Assembly (NCBI GenBank): GCA_902783745.1 | Contig: CACZRY010000037.1 | Coordinates: 1-12,274, forward strand | Length of the DNA stretch: 12,274 nucleotides | Source: an uncultured Erysipelotrichaceae bacterium | Lineage (GTDB): Bacteria; Bacillota_I; Bacilli_A; Acholeplasmatales; Anaeroplasmataceae | Direction: 5' to 3' | Shown: positions 1 to 6,974 of the stretch, piece after piece | Numbering within the stretch: the first letter of the stretch is position 1 | Layout of the letters: every line of letters begins with the position of its first letter | Notes under the pieces: model-generated | Database searches by the model: none | The model's input: only the letters and a program-made list of their open reading frames with translations | Told to the model about the DNA's origin: nothing | Translations under genes and position numbers: made by a program

Positions 1-2
1 AA

Positions 3-1286
3 GCAATTGATGAATGTAATAAAAATGGTGGAGGAAGAGTTATAATTCCTAGTGGATATTATTTAACAGGACCTATTAGATTAAAAAGTAATGTTTGTCT
101 TGTAACATCATCTGATACATTTGTTCAATTTACAAAATCAAAAGAAGAATACCCATTAATTTTTACTGATTATGAGGGTATTAGAAGAATAAGAGCAATA
201 TCTCCTATTACTATTGATAATGAAGAAAATGTCGCAATAATTGGTGGTGGCATTTTTGATGGAAATGGTCATTTATGGAGAGGAGTTAAGCATTTTAAGG
301 TTACAGAAAGACAATGGAATAAAATGCTTAAAGAAAGTGAATTTGTAATTAAGACAAAAGAAACAGAAATTTGGTGTCCTACAAAAACATATTATGATGG
401 AGTTAATATGGGAGAACCAGATTACAATGAAAAAGATGTCTTAGAACGTGCAAGAGAAGTATATGATGTTTTCCGTCCTGTTTTTGTATCTATTAAGAAT
501 TGTAATAAGGTTTTACTTGATGGGGTAACATTCCAAAATTCACCTGCATGGAATATTCATCCACTGTTCACTAAGAATTTAACATTAGATAATTGTAATA
601 TAAAGAATCCAGCATATGCACAAAATGGTGATGGAATTGATGTTGAGTCTTGTGAAAATGTTGAAATAAAGAATACAAACTTTTCTGTTGGAGATGATGG
701 TATTTGTATTAAGAGTGGTAAGAATAAGGAAGCAAGAAGCATTAAGGCTCCAACAAAGAATGTTTGGATCCATGATTGTAAGGTATTTGACGCACACGGA
801 GGATTTGTTGTTGGTTCAGAAATGTCACGTGGTGTATCAAATATTTTAGTTGAAAATTGCTTATTCTCTGGTACTGAAATTGGTATTCGTTATAAATCAG
901 CAATGGGTAGAGGCGGAGTAATTAGTGATATAACAATGAAAAATATTGTTATGTCAAATATAACCAATGAAGCATTTATCTTTGATATGGGATATAAACT
1001 AGTTAATATAGAAGATACTAAGGAAAAAGAAATTGAAGCATCAGAAGAAGACATTCCATATTTTAAGAATTTATTAATGGAAGATATCATTTGTAGTCAT
1101 GCTAAAACAGCTATAAAGATTAATGGCATAAATAAAGAGACAATTTCTAATTTAACTTTTAAAAATGTATCTTGTACATGTGATAAGGCATTAGATTTAA
1201 ATAATTATAGTAATATAAAGTTAGTTAATGTTTTATTAAATGAAAATGGTAATGTTAAAAAGTATGATGATGAGGTCCTAAATTAG
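3..1286 (+). CDS. Glycoside hydrolase family 28 (polygalacturonase-type), 5' truncated by the window edge
   Basis: The reading frame is open from the first bases, so the gene begins outside the window; 427 codons are visible. Numbering residues from the internal Met at 324, the GH28 active-site signatures appear in order. NGDGID (101-106) corresponds to the family's NTDG motif, and GDDGICIKSG (123-132) carries the paired catalytic aspartates. AHGG (157-160) matches the G-H-G motif, and GIRYKS (187-192) stands in for the R-I-K substrate-binding motif. The upstream part (GGGRVIIPSGYYLTGPI and the GGGIFDGNG turn) is the usual N-terminal edge of the beta-helix. GH28 enzymes hydrolyse alpha-1,4-galacturonosyl bonds in pectin; endo/exo mode and exact substrate (polygalacturonate or rhamnogalacturonan) cannot be decided here. 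Any signal peptide would be outside the window. Together with the pectate-lyase lipoprotein at 7760 it suggests pectin use. The family call is firm. Confidence 0.93.
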   Translation, partial: AIDECNKNGGGRVIIPSGYYLTGPIRLKSNVCLVTSSDTFVQFTKSKEEYPLIFTDYEGIRRIRAISPITIDNEENVAIIGGGIFDGNGHLWRGVKHFKVTERQWNKMLKESEFVIKTKETEIWCPTKTYYDGVNMGEPDYNEKDVLERAREVYDVFRPVFVSIKNCNKVLLDGVTFQNSPAWNIHPLFTKNLTLDNCNIKNPAYAQNGDGIDVESCENVEIKNTNFSVGDDGICIKSGKNKEARSIKAPTKNVWIHDCKVFDAHGGFVVGSEMSRGVSNILVENCLFSGTEIGIRYKSAMGRGGVISDITMKNIVMSNITNEAFIFDMGYKLVNIEDTKEKEIEASEEDIPYFKNLLMEDIICSHAKTAIKINGINKETISNLTFKNVSCTCDKALDLNNYSNIKLVNVLLNENGNVKKYDDEVLN

Positions 1287-1287
1287 T

Positions 1288-1314
1288 GTTTACATCATTA
1301 GCAAAAATGTAAAC
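1288..1314 (+). repeat. 8-bp inverted repeat just after the GH28 stop codon
   Basis: GTTTACAT (1288-1295) and ATGTAAAC (1307-1314) are perfect complements separated by 11 bases. It sits two bases past the TAG stop and could end the GH28 transcript, but no T-run follows, so it is a poor intrinsic terminator. It could instead be an operator or a 3'-end stabilising hairpin. Confidence 0.4.
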
Positions 1315-1341
1315 TAACTTAATATAAATTGTTTCAAATTA

Positions 1342-1370
1342 TTGCTTTAATATCTTCTATAAACTATAAT
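1342..1370 (+). promoter_or_regulatory. Sigma-A promoter of the small membrane protein gene
   Basis: TTGCTT (1342-1347) and TATAAT (1365-1370) are separated by 17 bases. The -10 box overlaps a 7-bp inverted repeat, CTTCTAT (1354-1360) and ATAGAAG (1369-1375), which could be a repressor site. The start codon is 75 bases downstream of the -10 box. Confidence 0.65.
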
Positions 1371-1445
1371 AGAAGTGGTTTTGAATAGGTATAGAGTATA
1401 GATATCTTAAAAAAACAAAAAATATTACGTTAGGAGAAAGAGAAA

Positions 1446-1670
1446 ATGACAAAGTGGTATGATAATTTACCTTGGATCTTAAGATTAATTATGGCGATTT
1501 TCTTAGGATATCCTCTAGCAATCGTAATTAGAGTATTAAGATTCGTTGATAGCAAGAATGTTGTTACATTAGTTGCAGCAATACTTGCAATTCCATTCGG
1601 ATTTGTATTCTGGGTAATCGATTTAGTTACTACAATTATTGGTCAAGGTATTTGTGTACTTGCAGCTTAA
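1446..1670 (+). CDS. Small two-helix membrane protein, function unknown
   Basis: A 74-residue protein that I do not recognise as a named family. It has two strongly hydrophobic stretches, about residues 8-30 and 40-66, joined by a short charged loop (RFVDSKN). The first helix is preceded by KWYDNLPW and contains Arg residues at its ends; the second ends near the C-terminus. There is no signal peptidase site and no Cys pair. It superficially recalls the Pmp3/YqaE group of small membrane peptides, but I see no diagnostic motif. The start is set by AGGAG (1432-1436), nine bases before the ATG. The gene stands alone between its own promoter (1342-1370) and a strong terminator (1681-1710), so it is a deliberate monocistronic unit rather than a chance reading frame. 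Confidence 0.85.
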   Translation: MTKWYDNLPWILRLIMAIFLGYPLAIVIRVLRFVDSKNVVTLVAAILAIPFGFVFWVIDLVTTIIGQGICVLAA

Positions 1671-1680
1671 TAAGATAAAC

Positions 1681-1710
1681 GCTTCCTCTTTTGAGGAGGC
1701 TTTATTTTTT
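1681..1710 (+). terminator. Intrinsic terminator after the small membrane protein gene
   Basis: GCTTCCTC (1681-1688) pairs with GAGGAGGC (1693-1700), with one T-G wobble, across a TTTT loop. TTTATTTTTT follows directly. It is ten bases past the TAA stop. Confidence 0.92.
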
Positions 1711-1721
1711 AAAAAAAATAC

Positions 1722-1750
1722 TTGAATTAGCATATTAAGTATGATATTAT
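1722..1750 (+). promoter_or_regulatory. Sigma-A promoter of rplS
   Basis: TTGAAT (1722-1727) and TATTAT (1745-1750) are separated by 17 bases, immediately downstream of the preceding terminator. rplS therefore appears to be transcribed alone and not from the usual rpsP-rimM-trmD-rplS operon. Confidence 0.65.
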
Positions 1751-1752
1751 TT

Positions 1753-1830
1753 ATTTGCTGTCGATTCAGCAAAGCACATTCTCCGCTGGCAAATTGGAAT
1801 TTATGGCTATGAGATTGTTATATAGGAGAT
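1753..1830 (+). promoter_or_regulatory. Structured 5' leader of rplS, candidate L19 leader RNA
   Basis: The leader begins with a perfect hairpin: TTTGCTG (1754-1760), a 6-base loop, then CAGCAAA (1767-1773). A second partner for the left arm lies downstream: ATTTGC (1753-1758) is also complementary to GCAAAT (1789-1794), so two mutually exclusive folds are possible. The segment CATTCTCCGCTGG between them is unusually GC-rich for this genome's intergenic DNA. Bacillota rplS genes are known to carry an autoregulatory L19 leader; assignment to that family rests on position and hairpins only. The leader ends at the ribosome binding site AGGAG (1824-1828). Confidence 0.55.
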
Positions 1831-1836
1831 ACAATT

Positions 1837-2193
1837 ATGGCAAACGTTAAAGGACAAGCATTAATTAATGAAATTACTGCTGAATACTTAAAAGAACGCC
1901 CTGCATTCCGTCCCGGTGATTCTGTTAAGGTTTATGTTAACATCGTTGAAGGCGATAACAAGAGAATCCAAGTATTTGAAGGCTTAGTAATTAAGCGTCA
2001 AGGTGCTGGAATTTCTGAAACTTTCACTGTAAGAAAGATTTCTTATGGTGTTGGTGTTGAACGTACTTTCCCAGTACATACACCATCTATCGACCATATC
2101 GAAGTAACTAGACAAGGTAAGGTTCGTCGTAGTAAGCTTAACTACATTCGTTCATTATCTGCTAAGGCTGCTCGTATTAAGGAACGTCGTTAA
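1837..2193 (+). CDS. rplS: 50S ribosomal protein L19
   Basis: A 118-residue protein that matches bacterial L19 over its whole length and at the usual size of about 115 residues. It reads from the N-terminal [15 protein letters not shown] and [16 protein letters not shown] through [10 protein letters not shown] to the family signature [14 protein letters not shown] and the basic C-terminus ([17 protein letters not shown]). L19 lies at the 30S-50S interface of the large subunit. The start ATG has AGGAG (1824-1828) eight bases upstream. The gene has its own promoter, a structured leader and its own terminator, so it is monocistronic here. Codon use is visibly richer in C-ending codons and AAG than the neighbouring genes, as expected for a highly expressed gene. 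Confidence 0.99.
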   Translation: MANVKGQALINEITAEYLKERPAFRPGDSVKVYVNIVEGDNKRIQVFEGLVIKRQGAGISETFTVRKISYGVGVERTFPVHTPSIDHIEVTRQGKVRRSKLNYIRSLSAKAARIKERR

Positions 2194-2199
2194 TTTAAG

Positions 2200-2235
2200 G
2201 ACTAGGCTTTATAATAAAGGCCTAGTCTTTTTTTT
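2200..2235 (+). terminator. Intrinsic terminator of rplS
   Basis: GACTAGGC (2200-2207) pairs perfectly with GCCTAGTC (2220-2227), extended by TTT/AAA past a single unpaired G, and is followed by eight Ts (2228-2235). It starts six bases after the rplS stop. Confidence 0.95.
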
Positions 2236-2290
2236 GAATATTTAATATCTAATTGGTTTAAAAAATCTTTTTTTCTTATTCTTAATAATG

Positions 2291-2323
2291 TATAATAATA
2301 GAGTATTCTATTAAAAAGGAAGG
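2291..2323 (+). promoter_or_regulatory. -10 box and ribosome binding site of the purF-like operon
   Basis: TATAAT (2291-2296) is a consensus -10 box. The -35 region about 17 bases upstream is only a T-run, so the promoter is either weak or helped by an activator. The ribosome binding site AAGGAAGG (2316-2323) lies seven bases before the ATG at 2331 and fixes that start. Confidence 0.55.
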
Positions 2324-2330
2324 TTTTTAT

Positions 2331-3752
2331 ATGGGCGGCTTTTTTGGCGTTACCTCAAAACATGATTGTGTTTTTGATTTATTCTATGGAATAGATTATC
2401 ATTCACATTTAGGAACTCGTCGTGGTGGTATGGCAGTTTATGATAAGAATAATGGATTTGATCGCTCTATTCATAATATTGAGAACTCACCATTTAGAAC
2501 TAAATTTGAATTTGATGTAGATAAGATGAAAGGGGAATATGGTATTGGATGTATTTCTGATTATGAACCTCAACCTTTAATTGTAAAGTCTCATCATGGA
2601 ACTTACGCAATTGCAACAGTTGGTAAGATTAATAATTCACAAGAAATAGAAAAGATGATGTTTGATCATGGTACATCTCATTTCCTAGAAATGAGTGGTG
2701 GAGATATTAATCCAACAGAACTTGTTGCATCAATAATAAATCAAAAAGAAAATCTTATAGATGGATTAAGATATGTTCAAGAACTTGTTGATGGTTCATT
2801 AACATTATTATTAATGAATGAAAAAGGCCTATACGTAATGCGTGATAAGTATGGTAGAACACCTGCAGTAATTGGACATAAGGAAGGCGAAGGATTCGCA
2901 GTATCATTCGAATCATTTGCTTATTTAAATTTGGGATATACAGATTATAGAGAACTTGGACCTGGTGAAATTGATTTCGTTAATGAAAATGAAGTTAAGA
3001 TGCTTGTTACTCCAGGAAACAAGATGAGAATTTGTTCATTCTTATGGGTATATTATGGTTATCCATGTGCATCATATGAAGGATTATCTGTTGAAAAGAT
3101 GAGATATAGATGTGGTGAATGGATTGCAAAGCGTGATATCGAAAGAGGAGATATACATCCAGATTCAGTTGCAGGTGTACCAGATTCAGGTACAGCTCAT
3201 GCAATAGGATATTCTAATGAATCAGGAATTCCATTTGAACGTCCATTTATCAAATATACTCCAACATGGCCAAGAAGCTTCATGCCTACAACTCAAAAGG
3301 TAAGAAACCATATTGCACATATGAAGCTTATTCCAGTTCATGATTTAATTAAGGGTAAGAAGTTATTATTAATTGATGACTCCATTGTAAGAGGTACTCA
3401 AATGCGTAATACTACTCAATTCTTATATGAATCTGGCGCAAAAGAAGTTCATATTAGAAGTGCATGTCCACCATTATTATATGGATGTAAGTATTTGAAT
3501 TTCTCACGTTCTAATTCTGAAATGGAATTAATTACAAGAAATGTAATTAATAAATTAGAAGGAAATACAAACGATGAAACAATTAAAGAATATATTAATC
3601 CAGATGGAGATAAGTATAAGAGAATGGTTGAAGAAATCAGAAAAGAATTAAACTTTACTTCATTAGGTTTTAATAGATTAGATGATTTAAAGAAATCTTG
3701 TGGTATTGATGAAGAAAAACTATGTACTTATTGTTGGGATGGTAAAGAATAA
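2331..3752 (+). CDS. PurF-like amidophosphoribosyltransferase paralogue with a degenerate glutaminase site
   Basis: A 473-residue protein with the two-domain layout of glutamine PRPP amidotransferase. The C-terminal phosphoribosyltransferase half looks intact: VPDSGTAHAIGYSNESGIP (283-301), the RSFMPTTQKVR loop (315-325) and the PRPP-binding loop LLLIDDSIVRGTQ (345-357). Four cysteines (235, 386, 465, 468) fall where the [4Fe-4S] ligands of Bacillus-type PurF lie, the last two as LCTYC. The N-terminal Ntn-type domain is recognisable, but the catalytic Cys is Gly2 (MGGFFG). The Arg-containing R-Y-x-T motif is replaced by CISDYE (74-79), and the oxyanion-hole H-N-G by TVG (96-98). Glutamine hydrolysis therefore looks impossible. 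It may use free ammonia, another donor, or have a different role. No other purine gene is nearby. Its stop overlaps the next gene's start (TAATG). I leave the symbol blank because it is probably not the housekeeping PurF. Confidence 0.9.
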   Translation: MGGFFGVTSKHDCVFDLFYGIDYHSHLGTRRGGMAVYDKNNGFDRSIHNIENSPFRTKFEFDVDKMKGEYGIGCISDYEPQPLIVKSHHGTYAIATVGKINNSQEIEKMMFDHGTSHFLEMSGGDINPTELVASIINQKENLIDGLRYVQELVDGSLTLLLMNEKGLYVMRDKYGRTPAVIGHKEGEGFAVSFESFAYLNLGYTDYRELGPGEIDFVNENEVKMLVTPGNKMRICSFLWVYYGYPCASYEGLSVEKMRYRCGEWIAKRDIERGDIHPDSVAGVPDSGTAHAIGYSNESGIPFERPFIKYTPTWPRSFMPTTQKVRNHIAHMKLIPVHDLIKGKKLLLIDDSIVRGTQMRNTTQFLYESGAKEVHIRSACPPLLYGCKYLNFSRSNSEMELITRNVINKLEGNTNDETIKEYINPDGDKYKRMVEEIRKELNFTSLGFNRLDDLKKSCGIDEEKLCTYCWDGKE

Positions 3753-4264
3753 TGTTAGATAAAATAAAAAAGAATTTTAATACTATAGCATTAATAGTTG
3801 CAGCAGTAGGATTGATTTTTATATTACCTGCACTTGTGAATCGTGCAGTAGGTGATTTTAGCCTATCAAATATTATATATTTTATAGAATTAGGTTTATA
3901 TGCTGCAGCATTAATTATAATTATTATTTCATCAGCAAAATCTGATGTAAGGGCACTTATGCCACTTGCATTTATGTTGTATTTGACTGGATTATTATTA
4001 TATTATATTTATCTTATAATTGAGTTTTCAAGCTGGTCAGCAATAATATATGCAGCAATAGTAATATTAGCAGCAATATTCTATTTAATACCACCAACTA
4101 GTAAGGCACTAGAAATTATTTCTTGGGTTTTATTAATAGCTTTATTAGTTATGGGATTACTTGGTGTATTTGCAGGAGATTCAATTGGCGTTACAAATGT
4201 TTCAGTTATGTCAATTGTAATATTTGATTTATATTTATATAGAAATAAAAAGGAAAATGAATAA
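3752..4264 (+). CDS. Six-helix membrane protein coupled to the PurF-like gene, unknown function
   Basis: A 170-residue, very hydrophobic protein that I do not recognise. About six membrane segments can be drawn, near residues 11-32, 42-62, 70-90, 93-113, 119-140 and 146-163. Both ends are charged (MLDKIKKN at the start, RNKKENE at the end), consistent with both termini in the cytoplasm. There is no signal peptide, no catalytic-looking motif and no transporter signature. The ATG shares its A with the last base of the preceding TAA stop (TAATG), so translation is probably coupled to the PurF-like gene; a G-rich GGGATGG about ten bases upstream may serve as binding site. The next gene follows after 12 bases and is also a multi-spanning membrane protein. 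That the two cooperate is inference. Confidence 0.85.
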   Translation: MLDKIKKNFNTIALIVAAVGLIFILPALVNRAVGDFSLSNIIYFIELGLYAAALIIIIISSAKSDVRALMPLAFMLYLTGLLLYYIYLIIEFSSWSAIIYAAIVILAAIFYLIPPTSKALEIISWVLLIALLVMGLLGVFAGDSIGVTNVSVMSIVIFDLYLYRNKKENE

Positions 4265-4276
4265 GAGGGAAAGAAA

Positions 4277-5092
4277 ATGAGCAAAAAAAGAATTATTTTA
4301 TTGATTGCATCAATAGTTGGTGTTTTATTTTTTGTAGCAGCATTATCAATTGGTATCATTAACAAAATTGCATTTAATGATACATTAAGAGTTACATATG
4401 AAGAATTTGGCTTAGCTGGTGCTGGTGCTATTGTTTCAGTTATTGCATTAATAGAAGTATTTACTATTAAAAAGACTTCATTATTAGTTTTAATTCCAGT
4501 AGTTGGTTCTATTATTTTAGGATTATATGGATCATTAAAGATTTTTGATAATAACAATAATTATACATTATTATTAATCTTATTAATCGTTTTAGTTACA
4601 GTTATGACTTGTGTTTCAGAAATTAAGTCTGAATATAAGTGGGCTTCAATTACAGGAGCTGTTGCTGCAGCTATCTTATTAATATTCATTTTATTTGATT
4701 GCTTAGATGAAATTGCAAACTTCAATAATCCATTTAAGGTTTGCTTAGCATTTGGTGTTGTTGTATTAGGAATTTATTCAATCGCATTTAATGCTGCATC
4801 TTTATTAAAAGATGAAGAAAAAAATGATGATGATAATAATTCATCAAACGAAGTAGAAGTCAAGTCAAATGAAGAGGCCAAAGAAGTTCAAGCTGAAGAA
4901 GCAGTAGAACAAAAGGAAACTGTTCAAGAAGAAACTCAAGAAGAAGTTAAGGAAGAACCAAAAGAAGAAAATAATTCTTTTGATAATACAAATGATTCTA
5001 ATAATGAATCAAATACTTCAAATGAAGAAGAAAAAAAGGAAGAAAATAATAATAGCTTCCCATATGATAATTCATCATTAATTGGTGAATAA
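4277..5092 (+). CDS. Membrane protein with a long acidic, Asn/Glu-rich C-terminal tail
   Basis: A 271-residue protein of two parts, not assignable to a named family. Residues 1-177 carry about six hydrophobic segments (near 6-28, 45-63, 67-85, 97-113, 122-143 and 154-176). Residues 178-271 form a hydrophilic tail of Glu, Asp, Asn, Lys and Ser with several EE-x-x-EE runs and no hydrophobic stretch. The tail should be disordered and, with a basic N-terminus (MSKKR) and an even helix count, cytoplasmic. The start is supported by GAGGG (4265-4269), seven bases before the ATG. It lies 12 bases after the preceding membrane gene and before a terminator at 5100-5128, so it is the last gene of the purF-like operon. 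Size and helix number resemble the preceding gene, which might be a distant relative. The tail could recruit a soluble partner, but that is speculation. Confidence 0.85.
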   Translation: MSKKRIILLIASIVGVLFFVAALSIGIINKIAFNDTLRVTYEEFGLAGAGAIVSVIALIEVFTIKKTSLLVLIPVVGSIILGLYGSLKIFDNNNNYTLLLILLIVLVTVMTCVSEIKSEYKWASITGAVAAAILLIFILFDCLDEIANFNNPFKVCLAFGVVVLGIYSIAFNAASLLKDEEKNDDDNNSSNEVEVKSNEEAKEVQAEEAVEQKETVQEETQEEVKEEPKEENNSFDNTNDSNNESNTSNEEEKKEENNNSFPYDNSSLIGE

Positions 5093-5099
5093 TAGCATT

Positions 5100-5128
5100 A
5101 CAACCTTGAATTATTCAAGGTTGTTTTT
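5100..5128 (+). terminator. Terminator hairpin ending the purF-like operon, abutting the glmS ribosome binding site
   Basis: ACAACCTTGAA (5100-5110) pairs perfectly with TTCAAGGTTGT (5114-5124) over a three-base loop, followed by five Ts (5124-5128). Only about three bases separate the T-run from the glmS Shine-Dalgarno sequence, which leaves no space for a promoter between them. It may act as an attenuator for glmS. Confidence 0.85.
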
Positions 5129-5146
5129 CAAAAGGAGGAGGATAAT

Positions 5147-6925
5147 ATGTGCGGTATTATTGGCTACATTGGTCCTAAAGCTAGAAATATAGTAATAGAT
5201 GGCCTATATAAACTAGAATATAGAGGATATGATTCTGCAGGTATTGCAGAATATAACCCTAATACTAAATCTTATGAAATATTTAAAGAAACAGGTAGAG
5301 TAAAAGATTTAAAAAAGACAATAAAAGATAATTATGAAACTACTTTAGCTATAGGGCACACAAGATGGGCAACACATGGTGAGGTTAATAAGGTTAATTC
5401 TCATCCTCATATTTCATCTAATAAAAGATTTATTATAGTTCATAACGGAATTATAGAAAATTATAAAAGAATTAAATATGAATACCTAAAGAATTATTCC
5501 TTCTATTCTAAAACAGATAGTGAGGTTATTGTGAATTTAATTGAGTATTTCTCATCTACTTATTCAGTTATTGATTCAATTAGAAAGGCTATGACAATAC
5601 TTGAGGGTACATATGCATTTTTAATAATTGATGCGTTAGATAATGAAACTATTTATTTCGCTAAAAAGCAATCTCCATTATTAATTGGTTTAGATGATAA
5701 AGGTGCTATTTTATCAAGTGATTTATTATCATTTGTTGGTGTATGTGATAATTATTATTCTATATCAGATAATACATTAGGTTATATTAAAGGAAAAGAA
5801 TTAAAGCTATTAGATTTACTTGGTAATGATATAAAGCCAAAATTTAAGAAAATTAATATTAAAGAAGAAGATATTAATAAAGGATCATTTAATCATTACA
5901 TGTTAAAAGAAATATATGAAACTCCATATGTAATAAGAAATTTAATATCAAAATATTTTGATAATGATGATATTGTATTACAAGATGAATTAGTAAAGGT
6001 TTTAAAGGAATCATCAAAAATATATATAGTAGCATCAGGTACATCTTATAATGCTGGATTAATTGGTAAATATTATTTTGAGAAGTTTGGGCATAAAGAA
6101 GTTAGTATTCATTTTGCATCTGAACTTATGTATGATGATATTTATATTAAGCCTGGTTCTATATTCTTGATGCTTTCTCAATCTGGTGAAACATTAGACT
6201 CTATTAATGTTATTAATAGATATAAGGGTTTATTTAAAATAATATCTATTACTAATCAAGAAGAATCAAGCTTAAATAGATTATCTGATTTTAGCTTGAA
6301 TTTATATGCAGGAAGAGAAATAGCAGTTGCATCTACAAAAACATATATTTCTGAGATTATAGTATCATTAATACTTGCGATGAGTATATGTGATAATAAT
6401 AAGGAATTAAAGCATGAATTAAGTAATTTAGCAGTTGCGGTAGATAAGGTTTTATTGAAGGCTCCTATATGTAGTGAAATTGCTAAAGAAATATATAATT
6501 CTCCATATTTATTCTATATAGGTAGAGGCCTTGATTATTATGTGGCATTAGAAGCATCTTTAAAGCTAAAAGAGGTTTCTTATGTATTTAGTCAAGCATA
6601 TCCATCAGGAGAGCTTAAGCATGGTCCTATTGCCTTAATAGATGATAAAACTCCTGTTATTGCATTAATAACAAGTGAAGCAACAAATGCGATTACAAGA
6701 GTTAATTTAAAAGAAGCTAAAACAAGAAATGCTAAGACAATAGTGGTATCTACTGAAACATTTGCACATGATAATGATGTCTTAGTATTACCTAATGTAG
6801 TAGGTTATTTATCACCTGTTACACTTGCGATTGCTGTTCAGTTAATTGCGTATTATACAGCAAAAGAGAAGAATTGTGATATTGATAAACCAAAGAATTT
6901 AGCTAAATGTGTTACAGTTGCATAA
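5147..6925 (+). CDS. glmS: Glutamine--fructose-6-phosphate aminotransferase (isomerizing)
   Basis: GlmS converts fructose-6-phosphate and glutamine to glucosamine-6-phosphate and glutamate, the first committed step towards UDP-GlcNAc and peptidoglycan. The 592-residue protein is close to the usual 600-610. The N-terminal class II glutaminase domain is complete: nucleophile Cys2 (MCGIIGYIG), RWATHG (73-78), HNG (99-101) and KTDSE (122-126). The linker GSFNHYMLKEIYE (246-258) follows, then two SIS sugar-isomerase domains with ASGTSYNAG (296-304), SQSGET (344-349), ASTKT (395-399) and ELKHGP (489-494). The C-terminus DKPKNLAKCVTV is the family's conserved end. The start has a near-perfect Shine-Dalgarno, AAAGGAGGAGG (5131-5141). 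Only 54 bases separate it from the upstream gene, so there is no space for a glmS ribozyme. It also provides an internal contrast to the Cys-less PurF-like protein upstream. Confidence 0.98.
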   Translation: MCGIIGYIGPKARNIVIDGLYKLEYRGYDSAGIAEYNPNTKSYEIFKETGRVKDLKKTIKDNYETTLAIGHTRWATHGEVNKVNSHPHISSNKRFIIVHNGIIENYKRIKYEYLKNYSFYSKTDSEVIVNLIEYFSSTYSVIDSIRKAMTILEGTYAFLIIDALDNETIYFAKKQSPLLIGLDDKGAILSSDLLSFVGVCDNYYSISDNTLGYIKGKELKLLDLLGNDIKPKFKKINIKEEDINKGSFNHYMLKEIYETPYVIRNLISKYFDNDDIVLQDELVKVLKESSKIYIVASGTSYNAGLIGKYYFEKFGHKEVSIHFASELMYDDIYIKPGSIFLMLSQSGETLDSINVINRYKGLFKIISITNQEESSLNRLSDFSLNLYAGREIAVASTKTYISEIIVSLILAMSICDNNKELKHELSNLAVAVDKVLLKAPICSEIAKEIYNSPYLFYIGRGLDYYVALEASLKLKEVSYVFSQAYPSGELKHGPIALIDDKTPVIALITSEATNAITRVNLKEAKTRNAKTIVVSTETFAHDNDVLVLPNVVGYLSPVTLAIAVQLIAYYTAKEKNCDIDKPKNLAKCVTVA

Positions 6926-6931
6926 TACCTA

Positions 6932-6959
6932 TTGAAAAGATAGTATAATATGATAAAAT
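6932..6959 (+). promoter_or_regulatory. Probable promoter of mntP
   Basis: TTGAAA (6932-6937) and TAAAAT (6954-6959) are 16 bases apart. A TATAAT at 6944-6949 is present but lacks a well-spaced -35 box. No intrinsic terminator separates glmS from mntP, so read-through from glmS is also possible. Confidence 0.5.
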
Positions 6960-6974
6960 TCAGTTGTTGTTAGT

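Noticed and set aside
324..326. ATG at 324 as the GH28 start
   Set aside because: The frame is open back to position 3 and the upstream 107 codons encode recognisable beta-helix sequence, so this Met is internal.
557..1090. Short minus-strand frames opposite the GH28 gene
   Set aside because: The plus-strand GH28 frame carries all family motifs; the reverse frames are short, overlap each other and lack binding sites.
4081..4557. Minus-strand open frame of 158 codons opposite the two membrane-protein genes
   Set aside because: It spans the junction of two well-supported plus-strand genes, has an Ile/Asn/Thr-biased composition typical of reverse-strand shadows, and no binding site of its own.
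5093..5146. glmS ribozyme upstream of glmS
   Set aside because: The gap is 54 bases and is taken up by a terminator hairpin and the ribosome binding site; the ribozyme needs well over 100 bases.
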